Below, piece after piece: positions 37,139-48,193 of a stretch of DNA of 64,000 bases (positions within the stretch are counted from its first letter, which is position 1; each line of letters starts with the position of its first letter). The notes under the pieces are model-generated. The model searched no databases. It saw only the letters and a list, made by a program, of their open reading frames with translations, and was not told where the DNA came from. The stretch lies in the NCBI GenBank assembly GCA_029204225.1, contig CM055113.1, positions 31,419,730 to 31,483,729 of the forward strand, given 5' to 3'. A program made the position numbers and the translations under genes. This DNA is from Diphasiastrum complanatum (taxonomy: Eukaryota; Streptophyta; Lycopodiopsida; Lycopodiales; Lycopodiaceae).

Positions 37139-38580
37139 TTCAATGAAGACAATGATTTGGTGAGTGACAACAAGAAGATTTTGAATATGATGAACAATAA
37201 GAACTTAAAAAGGTGTTCTTTCTGAACAAATTCAAAGCCAAAGAATAAGTTTTCCAGAAGTTTCGATGAAAATAACAAATTGACTTTGGTACAATGTAAA
37301 CTTCTCCCAACAAACAATCAAAGTCCAACACGTTCAATTAGAGATCTAGCAATTCAAGTATATGATGTGCATCCCAATCCTACAAGTGGTTTATTTGTGG
37401 GTCAAATTTGGGCAAAGTGTGGGAATTGGAACAATATAACCACGTACTAAAAATATTTAAAATTTGATTTGAGTGACAAAAGTGGCGACGACACAATCAC
37501 ACTCTCTATTGATGAAAATTACCTTCACAAATATATGGATTTAAAATTTTATATTTTGTTGCAATTAGAGATTTTGCGGTGGTTGACAGAAATTCAAGGA
37601 GTGAAGGACAAAGGTCAAATTATAATATCCTTTTGCAACCATCTACAACAATTACAAAACTACACAATTCAATACTTGTTTCCAATTTTTTCCCGAGATC
37701 AGTCTTCTAAAGTTTTATGAATATTGCAAAAAAATCATACAACAAAATCTTGGAAGAAATGTGTCTGCATTGGTAGCAACAATGGTAGTTACATTGATTG
37801 AAGTTGGACCACATTATTCAAATCGAGACATATTAATTGTTGCAGATGGATTTGATGAGAAAGAAAAAATTGGCACAAGCATTTTTTTGATTTTTATTAG
37901 AGTGTTATTTCATGTTTTCCACATATATTTCATAACAAACAACTCCGTGGTTTTGTTTTTTTTTTCTAGATAACCTTTTGGTCATCTCGCAGAGTTGATT
38001 GAAAAAGATTGTTGATGCATTTCAGAGAAAGGCAAAACAATTTATCGTTTGAGAAATTTAGGCATTTGGAAAAAGCCGAATCCACCCCAATTGTGTTTGT
38101 TAGAACAAACAATCATCTGTGACGTTTCAAAAGGACTGATCACCGAAAAATTGGAAAAGGTCTTTGAAACACATGCTAAAACAAAGACAATCGGCAGTGG
38201 GTACTTCTAAAATTCTTCTTTTCCGGTAGTTAATATCGTTGTCTATGCCTCAAAAAACAAACAAATTGACAATTGGATTCCGGATGAGATTTTTAGATTG
38301 AAGAAAAATTGGTGGTCACCAGAATCAATCAAAGTTTATATGAGATCGTCAGCTTGGTTTGTAATTAAATTTCAAATTTTATAAACAAAGAAAGATCGAC
38401 ATATGGTTGCCTTTGTTAGAAAGAAACAACCGCAACAAAAGTTGGCAATTTACGAGCAAAGATTGTCAAATTGGATGGGTCTTCAATTGAAGTCATTCTA
38501 AAGGATACACGGATTGATTCAATTTTGGATCTAAGAACTCCATTTATATGGTGTTTAGAAAGAGATAGAAAATAACTACA
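37139..38580 (+). pseudogene. Decayed coding stretch, weakly Rep-helicase-like
   Basis: Plus-strand frames here look like old coding sequence, with several stops. Near 37380-37450 a GQIWAKCGNWNN segment lies where a Walker A loop might be, but the essential GKT/S is not present. At about 38110-38330, IICDVSKGLITEK, then SGYF and FPVVNIVVYASK, resemble the Walker B and motif C strands of superfamily 3 helicases in Rep proteins of circular single-stranded DNA viruses and their plant genome relics. The two regions are about 700 bp apart, farther than expected. A transposon protein is an equal possibility. Confidence 0.25.
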
Positions 38581-38689
38581 CTCCAAACTTATGTAGTTTA
38601 AGGAAAATTTTGCACGAATGCTAGTGGTATAATCATTGGTTTTGATAGATTGAAATTAATAGCAAAATAAAATAGACGATATCAATTAG

Positions 38690-39190
38690 TCCTAGTACAT
38701 TAAATAACGAATTAGAGAAGGTAGATCCACTTGCATTTAACTGGTTTTCTTCCATGAGGTACAGTCGCAAGTGTCCATACATTGTTCTTATACATTGTTG
38801 ACATTTCATCCCCCATTGCTTGAATCCAATGATCTTTATTTGGTCCATCAGTAGCTTTCTCAAATGTTTGAGGTTTATTTGTGAAACCACAAAATTCGAT
38901 GGCTATATTTCCTGACCAAACTTATTGGTGATTTTCTTTGTCTTTCAGATCTTCTCAAAGTTTGTATAGGTCTTGAATTCTTTTTCGGATTTTTTGGTTC
39001 GACCTATTCTGCTTGAATTCGAACTGGTGATTTGAGTCTTTCAGGTACTCGAATTTGAACTCCCTCTGAATCACTACTATGTCTAGATGGTAATCCATGT
39101 TTATCATCTACTTGTTTTACTTTTGTTGTTGGTAACTCATAATAAGTCTTAAGAATTTCATAGCTGATTAAATCACTATCATCTTTCATA
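38690..39190 (-). pseudogene. Ty1/copia integrase-RT linker and RT start fragment (relic)
   Basis: Minus-strand sequence near 38890-38700 encodes LLMDQIKIIGFKQWGMKCQQ in one frame. In a shifted frame it gives a WIQAMGDEM-like and KPVKCKW-like stretch, the usual start of copia reverse transcriptase. Upstream on that strand (39189-39004) lies an acidic to basic linker ending near RSERQRK-type sequence. Frames are broken. Only a few hundred bases survive. Confidence 0.65.
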
Positions 39191-39659
39191 CGAAAGTGTT
39201 CAGATTTGTTCTACACGCAAATTGGAGATCCGAGACACGGTGAGAGCTGGCAAATCTAGACCATACAACGTGCACAAGGACGATTGGAAGTTTGCAAAGA
39301 AATAATTTCTAGAAAATACAGATTGTTTCAAGCAACAAAGAGAGACAGCTAAGAAGTGGTTGGAGACTACAAGGTGTTGGAAGGAGGCGTGTAAAAGATA
39401 GGTTGAATAGAATCGAATGAAAAAAATTTGAATGACAAAAAAGAAAACTTATCGTGCACAGCGGAATAAACTATCTTCTTCATTCCCTATGCATGACTAC
39501 GCCTATCAATTTCGAACAAAACAATAGTGATTGAAATCACGTTCGATCTTATAGTGACTAACTTTGAAAAACAGTGATTATGTAGCCAAATATTAAGCAT
39601 TGAATTATTAGACAAATAATTATTCGCAAAGAACAACAAAAATGCATACAATGCAGTCT
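39191..39659. other. No recognisable gene
   Basis: No supported frame or structure was found between the two copia relics. Confidence 0.4.
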
Positions 39660-42600
39660 CAACAAAGAAGCAACTCAACCTACTTGCTACGAGCTTTACC
39701 AAGATCCTTTCAAGCTACCCGAACATTACTAGCCAAAGATCCATAGATGACTCTAAAAAAAGCGATAATCGAGATTCGAGAAGAACTCGAAGCCCGTGAG
39801 CACCTTGATCACAAAGACACCTCTGATCAAGCTCTTTATAGTAGTAAAGAGAAGCCGAAGAAACCATTCAGATCTAAGAGAGAGTCAGATCGAAAACATG
39901 ATCGAGATGAACAGATAGAGACAGTCGGCGAAGGCATATGGAAGAACAAAGACAAGCCAATACAGCAAGATGGAGAAAAAAAAATGTGCGTGAGATGTAA
40001 GCGAGAAGGCCACTCAGATGATACATGTTGGCTAAACCCGAAGATCGAATGTATCCATTGCCACAAGAAAGGTCATGCAGCTATGGATTGCTACCAGAAT
40101 CTGAGGAACAAGCAATCTCAAGGCAAATGGGAGAACCACAACAGTTCGTCTTACGTGGAAGAACCCGAAAGCTCAAAAATGGGCAAAGAAAGGATGAACC
40201 ATGGTAATCCGACAGCCTACCTATGTACCGTGTGTGTGCAACCTCAACATCTGACACACAAGAGGTCATCCTTGATTCAGGAGCAACCTCTCACTTCATT
40301 ATATCCAGACGCATCATAGCTGACTTTCGTAGCACAGATCCATCCAGATACATAGTTCTTGGAGATGGATCAAGACACCAAGTGAAAGGCACTAGTTCTC
40401 TATGGGTCAACACAAATGGCAAGGACCGAAGATTGTACGACATTCTATTTGTACTCACATTGCAGCAAGACTTGATCTTAGTTGCAAAGAATAACAGATG
40501 TAGGAATGCATGTGACGTTTTCCAACAAAACGTGCAACGTCATCGACGTCGGCACCAGTACACTCGTTACACAAGGAAGACAAAAAGACAACATGTATCA
40601 TCTAAAGGTGCGCCTACCGATAGATCAAGCACACCAAGCCCATGAATCTATAGATGTTCTATGACACATGAGACTATGCCACATGAATCCAATGGATTTG
40701 TATCGAACAAGCCAGCATGGAGCGATCACAAGAGTAAACATTAGGAGCACACCGAACTTGACATTATGTGATGTGTGCATGAAGGGAAAAATGTCCTAAA
40801 TTCCCTTCACCAGGGACTCCTTCAGAACAACAAATGTTCTAGAGTTAGTACATTTGGACACCTGTGAACCCTTCGACGTGATCTCTATAGGAGGCTCAAA
40901 GTATTATATCACCTTCATCGACGATTATATCAAGTTCACAATACTCTACTTCATACATGACAAATTGGAAGCACTCAACAAGGTCACAAAATACATGAAC
41001 TGGGTAGAAAAGTGAATAGCAAAATCAAACAGATCAGAACTGATCATGGCGGAGAATACATCTCGAATCGCTTTTCTGACCTTTGTAATAGTCATAGAAT
41101 TCTTCACACAAGGACTGCTTCCTACACACCACAACACAATAGTGTTGCTGAAAGAAAAAATAGGAACCTCATGGAAGCCGCAAGATGTATGATGGCCTAT
41201 TTGAAAGTACCAAGAGTGCTATGGGCTGAAGCAGTAGCTAAGGCCACCTACGTCCATAACATGATCATGACATCACATGAACTATGGTGGGGTAGAGAGT
41301 CAATCTGACACATGTTTGGATCTTTGGATGTGCAGCTTGTGCACATGTTCCAGATCTTCGAAAGAACTCGATGAGAAAGCCGAACAAGGATATCTCATTG
41401 AGTATGTCATCATACTACATGATCTACATGCTAGAGACCAACCAGGTGAAGACTGTCAGAGACGTCAAGTTCGATAAAACTAGAACAATGGCCAATGATG
41501 ATTCTGTCAACTACAAAGTCTTAGGAAAGTAGTATTATGACCTATCGATCATGATAGAAGGAGCAAACCTCGAACACTTAGATGAAGATATTCGGATCCC
41601 ACATCAGCTGGGCAACGAATCAGACGAAGAAAGGACCGCGAGCGTGCCTACAACAAGAACTCCAGTAAACCACAATGGTTCTACACCTAGCTGAAGAGAC
41701 AAAGATAAAGACATTGCAATACCAGAAAAATCTCCTAGGAGATCAACAAGAGAACGAAGAGCGCCAGCCAGATTTGTGCCAGGTAGCTTGACTTTGACAT
41801 TTACAGAGTTCTGTGGATTCAACGGCGAACCGCAAACCTACGAGGAAGCCATCAACAATCTTGACAAGGAAAAATGGGTGCAAGACATGAATGAGGAGAT
41901 CGAATGCATGAAGAAGAGCGAGGTATGGACACTATAACCAGTACCAGGCAAGCAAAAAAATGTGCAATGCAAATGGGTATACAAATTGAAATATGGACTG
42001 AATGGAAATGTGTCTAGATACAAGGCCAGACTTGTAACGAAGGGTTTCTCTCAAAAGTACGGTATCAATTACACTAAGACCTTTTCTCTAGTAGTCAAGC
42101 ATGCATCCCTACATTTACTGTTTGCATATGCCCCGCTTATGACCTTAGGAACCACATAGTGGATGAGATAACTACATTCTTCAATGGTGAATTAGATGAA
42201 AAAGTCTACATGGGACCAACCTCCCAGTTACATTTGCACGAAACGTGCCACCTACGCCTCCCGAATGCACAAGAGCATCTACGGTTTGAAGCAATTCACG
42301 CGATAGTAGTACAAGAAGAAGGATCATGCTCTATGATTGTTGGGTTTCCAGCCACTGATGGCTGATTACAGTGTATATGTAAAGGCCACAGATGGGGAGA
42401 TCACAATCGTTGCTGTCTACGTGGATACGTGGATGACACTTTGATTCTTTGTAGAAGTGAAGAGTTGATTGCCCAAGTGAAGAGCGACATCTCGAAACAT
42501 TTTGAGATAACAGACCAAGGTCAAGCCAGATGCTACCTAGGCTTCAAATCGACTGTGACTATGATGAAGAAAAGCTACACCTTCATCAATCTAGGTACAC

Positions 42601-43388
42601 CCACAAGATCCTAGATGATTTCGGGATGACACATTGCAAAGGAGCCAACACACTAATGCTTGTAGGAATGATTTTGACAAATGAAGGTGGTCCGAAAATT
42701 GATGAAGAGAAGGAAGCCATGCAACACACGTCTTACAGGAGGCTAATTAGATCGCTGATGTCTCTAGTAGATAACACATGCCCCAACATTGCTAGTGCCA
42801 TGTTAAGGATGAGCTAATTCAATGTGAACTCAGGCCTTGTACACTAGAAGATTGCAAAGGAATCCTACAATACCTTTAGAAACCAAAAGATTTCGGACTG
42901 TGTTACTCCCATGAAGCCGGATTCCAATTGCACTCCTACAGCGATGCAAGTTGGGCATCACCCAAGGATGAGCATAAAAGAGTCTCGGGAGGGTGCACCA
43001 TCGTAGCAAAGGTATCCATTCTCTGGGTCAGCAAGAAGTAGACCATCACCGTTCAGTCATCCTACGAAGCAGAATATATTGCAGCCGCCAAGATGGCCAA
43101 CGAGATCACATGGCTCAGACAATTCCTCGACAAAGACTAGGTGAAACCACCAATAAACCTCTGATTATGCAAATGGACAATACATATGCCATACACTTGA
43201 TGAAGGATCTCGTGTTTCATTCAAGGATGAAATACATTGCAATCAAATATCATCTGATAAGGGACCTAGTCAAGAGAAATGAACTGAAGACCACCTTTAT
43301 TGGATTAAAACATATGGTAGCCGACATCTTTACTAAGTCTTTAGACAAGGGGATGTTCAAGAGGCAGAGGATGATTTGGGAATCATAA
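39660..43388 (+). pseudogene. Ty1/copia gag-pol, nearly full length, decayed
   Basis: The copy starts inside Gag. Two zinc knuckles are intact (CVRCKREGHSDDTC at about 39990 and CIHCHKKGHAAMDC at about 40050). Protease has ILDSGATSHFI near 40270. Integrase core has IRTDHGGEYISNRF (41031) and SVAERKNRNLMEAA (41143). Reverse transcriptase begins [20 protein letters not shown] (41967), then FFNGELDEKVYMG (42180) and DDTLILCRSEEL (42432). RNase H runs to VADIFTKSLDKG near 43345. Each domain lies in a different frame with stops between. It is the same family as the pieces at 7.9-8.5 and 9.5-10.2 kb. No LTR was recognised at either end. Confidence 0.9.
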
Positions 43389-44429
43389 AGCTACCACACT
43401 TTGAGAGGAAGCTGAAGAAACTTAATGTTTCTAGCCACAAAGCTTTGATAGCTTTTGAGTTTGTGTTTGCAAAAATACACGAAAAGGACCAAAAGGTCTT
43501 TGTATTTGTAGAAATGCAAATGAAATGCACACAGGCAGAAACCACCCCATACAATAGCCACCTACATAACGGTTTCAACGAAGGCCAAGATCCCAAGATC
43601 CCAAGATCAACGAAGGTGGTCATCATTTTTTTGTGATACAATTTCTTTATTCACTTGTGAATATGGCAACCAATGTTGATATAAAATGGAATTCAATGTG
43701 TTGATAGGTGAAAATTTTCAAAAGTGAGATCCATTAACATTCTATTTTATACTGTGGTTTATACGAAGGGGCCTTTTTTTTCATCGGTCTCGGTATTACC
43801 CTCGGTTAGTAGAGTGTCCTGGAATGTCTCTTGCCACCGTGACCCTCATTATAACCCTCTCTATATGCCTCTCTATAACCTTCTCTATAAATGTTTCAAA
43901 AAAAAGCTCAAATTTGGTAGTCTTATACTGAGGCCAAACATCAGACCCAAGGCTCGAGCATTCTACTCTCCCCATGACTCATTTTAAAAACTATCTTTCA
44001 AAAAAACGTTAAAAAAAAACCTTGGAAATCGCCCATCCTCTTGTAGTGAATGAACTTGGGACCAAATAAACTTGGTATGAAAAAGCCAATCAACTGAGTA
44101 AACTTTATCGGAATCCGATCATACATCCACTACCTAAAACTATAAACGTGAAAGAATTAAGAAAAAATTCAAAAAAAGAATGTTTGTTGTTGGTCCAAGG
44201 AAGGTCGAGATGAGCATAGCCAAAGAGTTACTAATGACATCAATGGTAAAGGAAGACCGAAAGAAATTCGAGACCGTTGGAGACCTAGAACTCACAAAGT
44301 TTCAAGAGGAGTTTGTATCTTTGGTAGAGAAACAAAAGGTGTGTCTTTGTTATCTCAATTTATCTCATTTCTTTGCTCATGATGACTTTCACATAGACGT
44401 TGCAATCAGCCATTAAAGGCTGGAAGCCT
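43389..44429. other. No recognisable gene
   Basis: Short open stretches (43376-43636, 44180-44416) show no recognisable domain. The sequence AAGATCCCAAGATCCCAAGATC near 43590 is a minor direct repeat. Confidence 0.4.
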
Positions 44430-44700
44430 AAAGATCTGAGAGCTTAATCCTTCTTCTTGTACCACTGCCTGGCAGACTATTTCAGTCTGTAGATGCTTCT
44501 ATGCATTTTGCAAGCATAGGCGGCAAATGACTTGCAGGTAAAACCTGGTGGTTGGTCCATATAGACCTCTTCTTTCAGCTCTTCAGGTAGGAATGTTGTT
44601 TTCTTGTCCACAATATGGATCTTTAGATCATAGGCTACTGCTATGCAGACTATGAAAGTTTTCAGATCTATTAAGATCCAAACCTACAAAATGATCTTTG
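44430..44700 (-). pseudogene. Ty1/copia reverse transcriptase fragment (relic)
   Basis: The reverse strand encodes LAYDLKIHIVDKKTTFLPEE, then EEVYMDQPPGFTCKS and HRSIYRLK followed by a stop and ARQWYKKKD. These align with copia RT blocks around DVKTAFLNGELEEEIYM and LYGLKQAARQWY. The first catalytic aspartate block is recognisable, but YVDD is missing. It is isolated and truncated at both ends. Confidence 0.82.
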
Positions 44701-44848
44701 GTTTGAAAAACAACAATTCACCAATCTTGCCAATGTACGAAAATCAGCATTTAATTTAAAAATGAGATGCAAAATTCTAATAGATCTTGATCAAACATGA
44801 ACCAAAACATAAAATAAATTTTTTTTCTGTACAATTATAGTAAGCTAT

Positions 44849-45272
44849 TGTATTTCACACGTGTGGATATGAAAAAAGCAATAAATGAACATTCTACACA
44901 CAAAATTGCAAGATATCACAAGTATAGTGCACCAATGGATAGTAGAATCCAAGAGAACCATGTATAAGCATGAAAGAGATAAGAGAGAGGATTGTATCTC
45001 TTCCCATGAGTTACGTCCTTTTATAATACAATCCTACTATTTTTGGGACTAGATTCAATGTACCCAATATTCAAATTTGAATCTACTAAAACTCGACTTC
45101 TACATTTCCCACACTTCAAAAAGTATTTATTCAAATGATTTTAGACTAATATCACTTTTAAAAGTCAAACTCTAAGTCTAATATGAAAATTGGTTTGAAT
45201 TGTGTATTTGGCATTTTATCACACTATGACCAATTTTGACTAAACTATCAAACTAGTTGATAATTTCTCACA
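44849..45272 (-). repeat. Element C 3' LTR (about 424 bp, minus strand)
   Basis: On the minus strand a polypurine stretch (GAAGAGGGAG) is followed at 45272 by TGTGAGAAATTA, the same start as element A LTRs. The far end reads CCACACGTGTGAAATACA, close to the CCACACGTGTGAAATTCAACA end of element A. The palindrome CACACGTGTG is at 44856-44865. The LTR is shorter than those of A and B. Confidence 0.7.
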
Positions 45273-45283
45273 CTCCCTCTTCA

Positions 45284-46735
45284 ACTAGTTTTAGGTTAAC
45301 CATAAAACTTTCATCCAACTTTAGAATGATATCCATCCTAAGTATAGATCTCCTTTCTAATGATCTAAAGTAGTTTCTACAATTGATATAGAGAATAGTG
45401 TCCACTTGGGATGCTTCCAATATTTCTTACATCAATTTCAAGGAGTAACTAGAACATCAAGAACCATATAGAATGTAAATGAGATGATTCCTCCATGACA
45501 TAAACTTTGAAATCTTTGGAAAATTACAGCAACCAAACAATAAATGTGAGTGATCAACCATTGCTTGCTTTTATCCTCCCTCTTTGTCCTTTCTTGCCAT
45601 GTATCCACCATGAAACTCCATGAATGAGCCTCCATCTCCATCTTGTCACAAGATGTCATCATCACTTGATGACTTGACCATAAATGAGTGACATAATGAA
45701 CCTCCTTTGGCTTCATTTCCATCAGCAAAACCATCCAAAAAATGCTAGTACAAATCCAACATCAAAATGATGATCACCAATGTAGCTAGTTTTACCATAT
45801 ATTGACAATTTGCACACATTCACATGAAATTGCTCAATCTTGAGATAGAACAAGCAAAGTAAATTTGAATTGTACTTCCTTGATGCTCCTTTGACCTTAC
45901 TTGACTCTTCAATAACCTGCAAAAATAGATCCATAACATCTTTGGCAACTGACTTCCCTTTATTGCTCTTGACTAGTTCCAAATTGCCAACTTCCCTTTT
46001 GACTTGTTGAAGCCCGTTGAGATCAACCTCTTGATCTTCAACTTGACCATTAAAGTCATTGAACAAACTTTGTTTTACAAATCCATTACTTGTTGTAAAA
46101 TTATGTAAACACCCATCCACTTGCATAGCATTATCTACACAAGATGATTCACCAAAATATGTGAGAAAAGCAAAATAAGTCACTTCCACATGCTTACCCT
46201 TCTCATCATAAGTGAGCCTTGAATGCATTTGTCTTTCCCTTGATGTTCTCCTTGGCTTTTGACTTGACAATGGTCCTTCAACATCACAATCCAAAGTAGG
46301 ATCCAATACACCAACATCAAGAATGTTAGATCCATCCACATCACCATCAATTATGTTTGAAGATACTTTTGGAATGTTTCTTTCATCAAAAATGACATCT
46401 CTACCAACAATCACTTTTTTATTAGCAAGAATGTAAACCTTGTAGGTTTTACTCACCTCACTATATCCAACAAAAAATACTTTTTTTTAAAATGGATCCT
46501 CCTTGGTCCTATCATCAAGAGTAATGTTGACATAGCATGTGCATCCAAAAGTTCTAAAAAAGTTGACACTCGGCCTCCTTTTGAATAACGTCTCAAAAGG
46601 TGTCCTTGAATCCAAAATAGCACTCGGCCACCTATTGCACAAGAAATTAGCACACAACAAAGCTTGATCCTAAAATGGCTTATCAAGATTAGCACTTAGC
46701 CTCATGGCTTTAGCACTTTCACAAGTCCTATTCTT
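45284..46735 (-). pseudogene. Element C pol fragment, left part (integrase end and linker)
   Basis: Starting at the element B insertion and reading on the minus strand: KNRTCESAKAMRL, DQALLCANFLCNRWPSAILD, PFETLFKRRPSVNFF and FRTFGCTCYVNITL are the copia integrase C-terminal half. From 46456 the frame continues through VGRDVIFDERNIPK to RRTSRERQMHSRLTYDEKGK, the linker before reverse transcriptase. After a DNAMQVDG trace of the RT start the similarity ends. The remaining ~900 bp to the polypurine tract show no RT or RNase H. Element C may therefore also be an internally deleted, non-autonomous copy. Confidence 0.8.
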
Positions 46736-47597
46736 TGTTGAAAATTGTCACTTCTCACTTGACATTGGTTCATGTAAATATTGATCAAACATTAGAATAT
46801 GTTGATGATATGATTTCACACGTGTGGAGCATGTTCCCATGTGTGAAAGGATGTACTTTTCATGTTTGTATATATCCAAATTGATTTTGTATCATTCTAG
46901 TTAGTGTGAACATGAAATGACTAGTTTTTAGTCAAGTTGACTAGTCACCTACAAATTAGCTTTTCCTTGCATGTGCATGAGTAAATGCTCCCACATGGCA
47001 AGTGGATGTTCACATGTGTGTATAGAGTACTAGAAGATAAGAGTTGACCATTTTCCTTAGATCCTATTTTGTAGGGAATATTCCTATATTCTAGGAGACT
47101 AGCTTTTTGGATTTTAGTCATATTCTAGAAGGTCAACTATTGGATAAGGATCAAGGATGGATCAAATGGATAGATATGAGTGATGTGGCACTATTCACAC
47201 GTGTGAATGCCTGCTGGACTGTACCAGACTCATGGATGTACTTGATCCATAAAAGGATCATCATTTTGCTAAGAAAATTGATGAGACTTTTGCACTCTAC
47301 ACTTTTGTGAGATTTCTAGTCATTTGTCTTGTGATTTTTATGCATGATTGCTATCTAGTATCATTGTACTTGTTGTTTCAGGTGCAGGCCGTACAGTGGA
47401 CAGTACTCCACACGTGTGAAGCCGCTCTCACTAAAAAATGATGTGTTGATCCATTGCTCTTGCTTAAATCCAAGTGTAGTGAATCTAGATCAAGATCTAA
47501 TGTGTAGAACTTGATAGATTCATTGATTAAGCAACCAATAACTCTCTATGATTGTAAAGTACAATCATTATTGTCCTAAAAACTGTAAAATTTATCA
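46736..47597 (+). repeat. Element B 5' LTR (862 bp)
   Basis: Begins TGTTGAAAATTGTCAC and ends AAAATTTATCA. CACACGTGTG occurs at 46816-46825, 47196-47205 and 47409-47418, and CCCATGTGTG at 46835-46844. A TATATA stretch at about 46868-46874 is a possible U3 TATA box. The small ORF inside it (47107-47310) is repeated in the 3' LTR and is not taken as a gene. Confidence 0.97.
46816..46844 (+). promoter_or_regulatory. Paired palindrome module in U3 of element B
   Basis: CACACGTGTG (46816) and CCCATGTGTG (46835) are offset by 19 bp with a GAGCATGTT spacer. The same arrangement, with the same 19-bp offset, occurs in element A (18786/18805 and 22987/23006) and in the LTR at 53.5 kb (53579/53598). 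CACGTG is the core bound by plant bHLH and bZIP factors. A regulatory role is inference. Confidence 0.55.
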
Positions 47598-47609
47598 TGG
47601 TATCAGAGC
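47598..47609 (+). promoter_or_regulatory. Element B primer binding site
   Basis: TGGTATCAGAGC immediately follows the 5' LTR and complements initiator-Met tRNA. Confidence 0.95.
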
Positions 47610-48193
47610 TAAGTAAGAGAGTGATCATTGAATCATAAATCTTGTAAAGATCATTGGCAAAATTTGTTTTTTGGCCAATACTAGTGAGGGCGAGTTCTTC
47701 TAGAGTGATAGCTTGTAATCATTTGGATCAAAACGACTTGGAGGCTGTGTATGTACTTTTCACACGTGTGAAACCGTACAGCAACTTTCAATTCAAGTTA
47801 CTTTGTGTTTTTTTGGTCCCAAAATCACAATACTAGTTCATTTTTGGTGCTTTTTGAAGCATAGTATTGATCTAGATTCATTCTAACTAATGCCTATGAC
47901 CAAATAGTGTTTTGGATCATTGAAGCATTTCTTTTTAGAGTCTAAGATCAGATCTAAGAGGCTGATTTGTTCAGATCCTTAGTTGAAGTGAAATCTCTAA
48001 GAAAAGTGTAAAGCAATTTTTTTTGTGAGAGTGAAAGCTAGAAATTTTTGGTAAGATCTTTGAGTATCATTCAAGCTTGTGTGTTAGTTTGATAGAGACA
48101 AGCCTATAGGCATTCTAGTAAGCTTTAGGCCACTTCATAGATCTTTTAAAATTCAAAAATCTTTGTGATTTTTAAAAGAGCATTCATTCTAAA
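47610..48193 (+). other. Element B untranslated leader
   Basis: About 590 bp between PBS and the polyprotein start. It contains another CACACGTGTG (47761-47770) and no recognisable coding frame. Confidence 0.7.

Noticed and set aside
47107-47310. 67-residue frame, repeated at 52559-52762
   Set aside because: LTR sequence of element B. Its duplication follows from LTR identity and no domain is recognisable.
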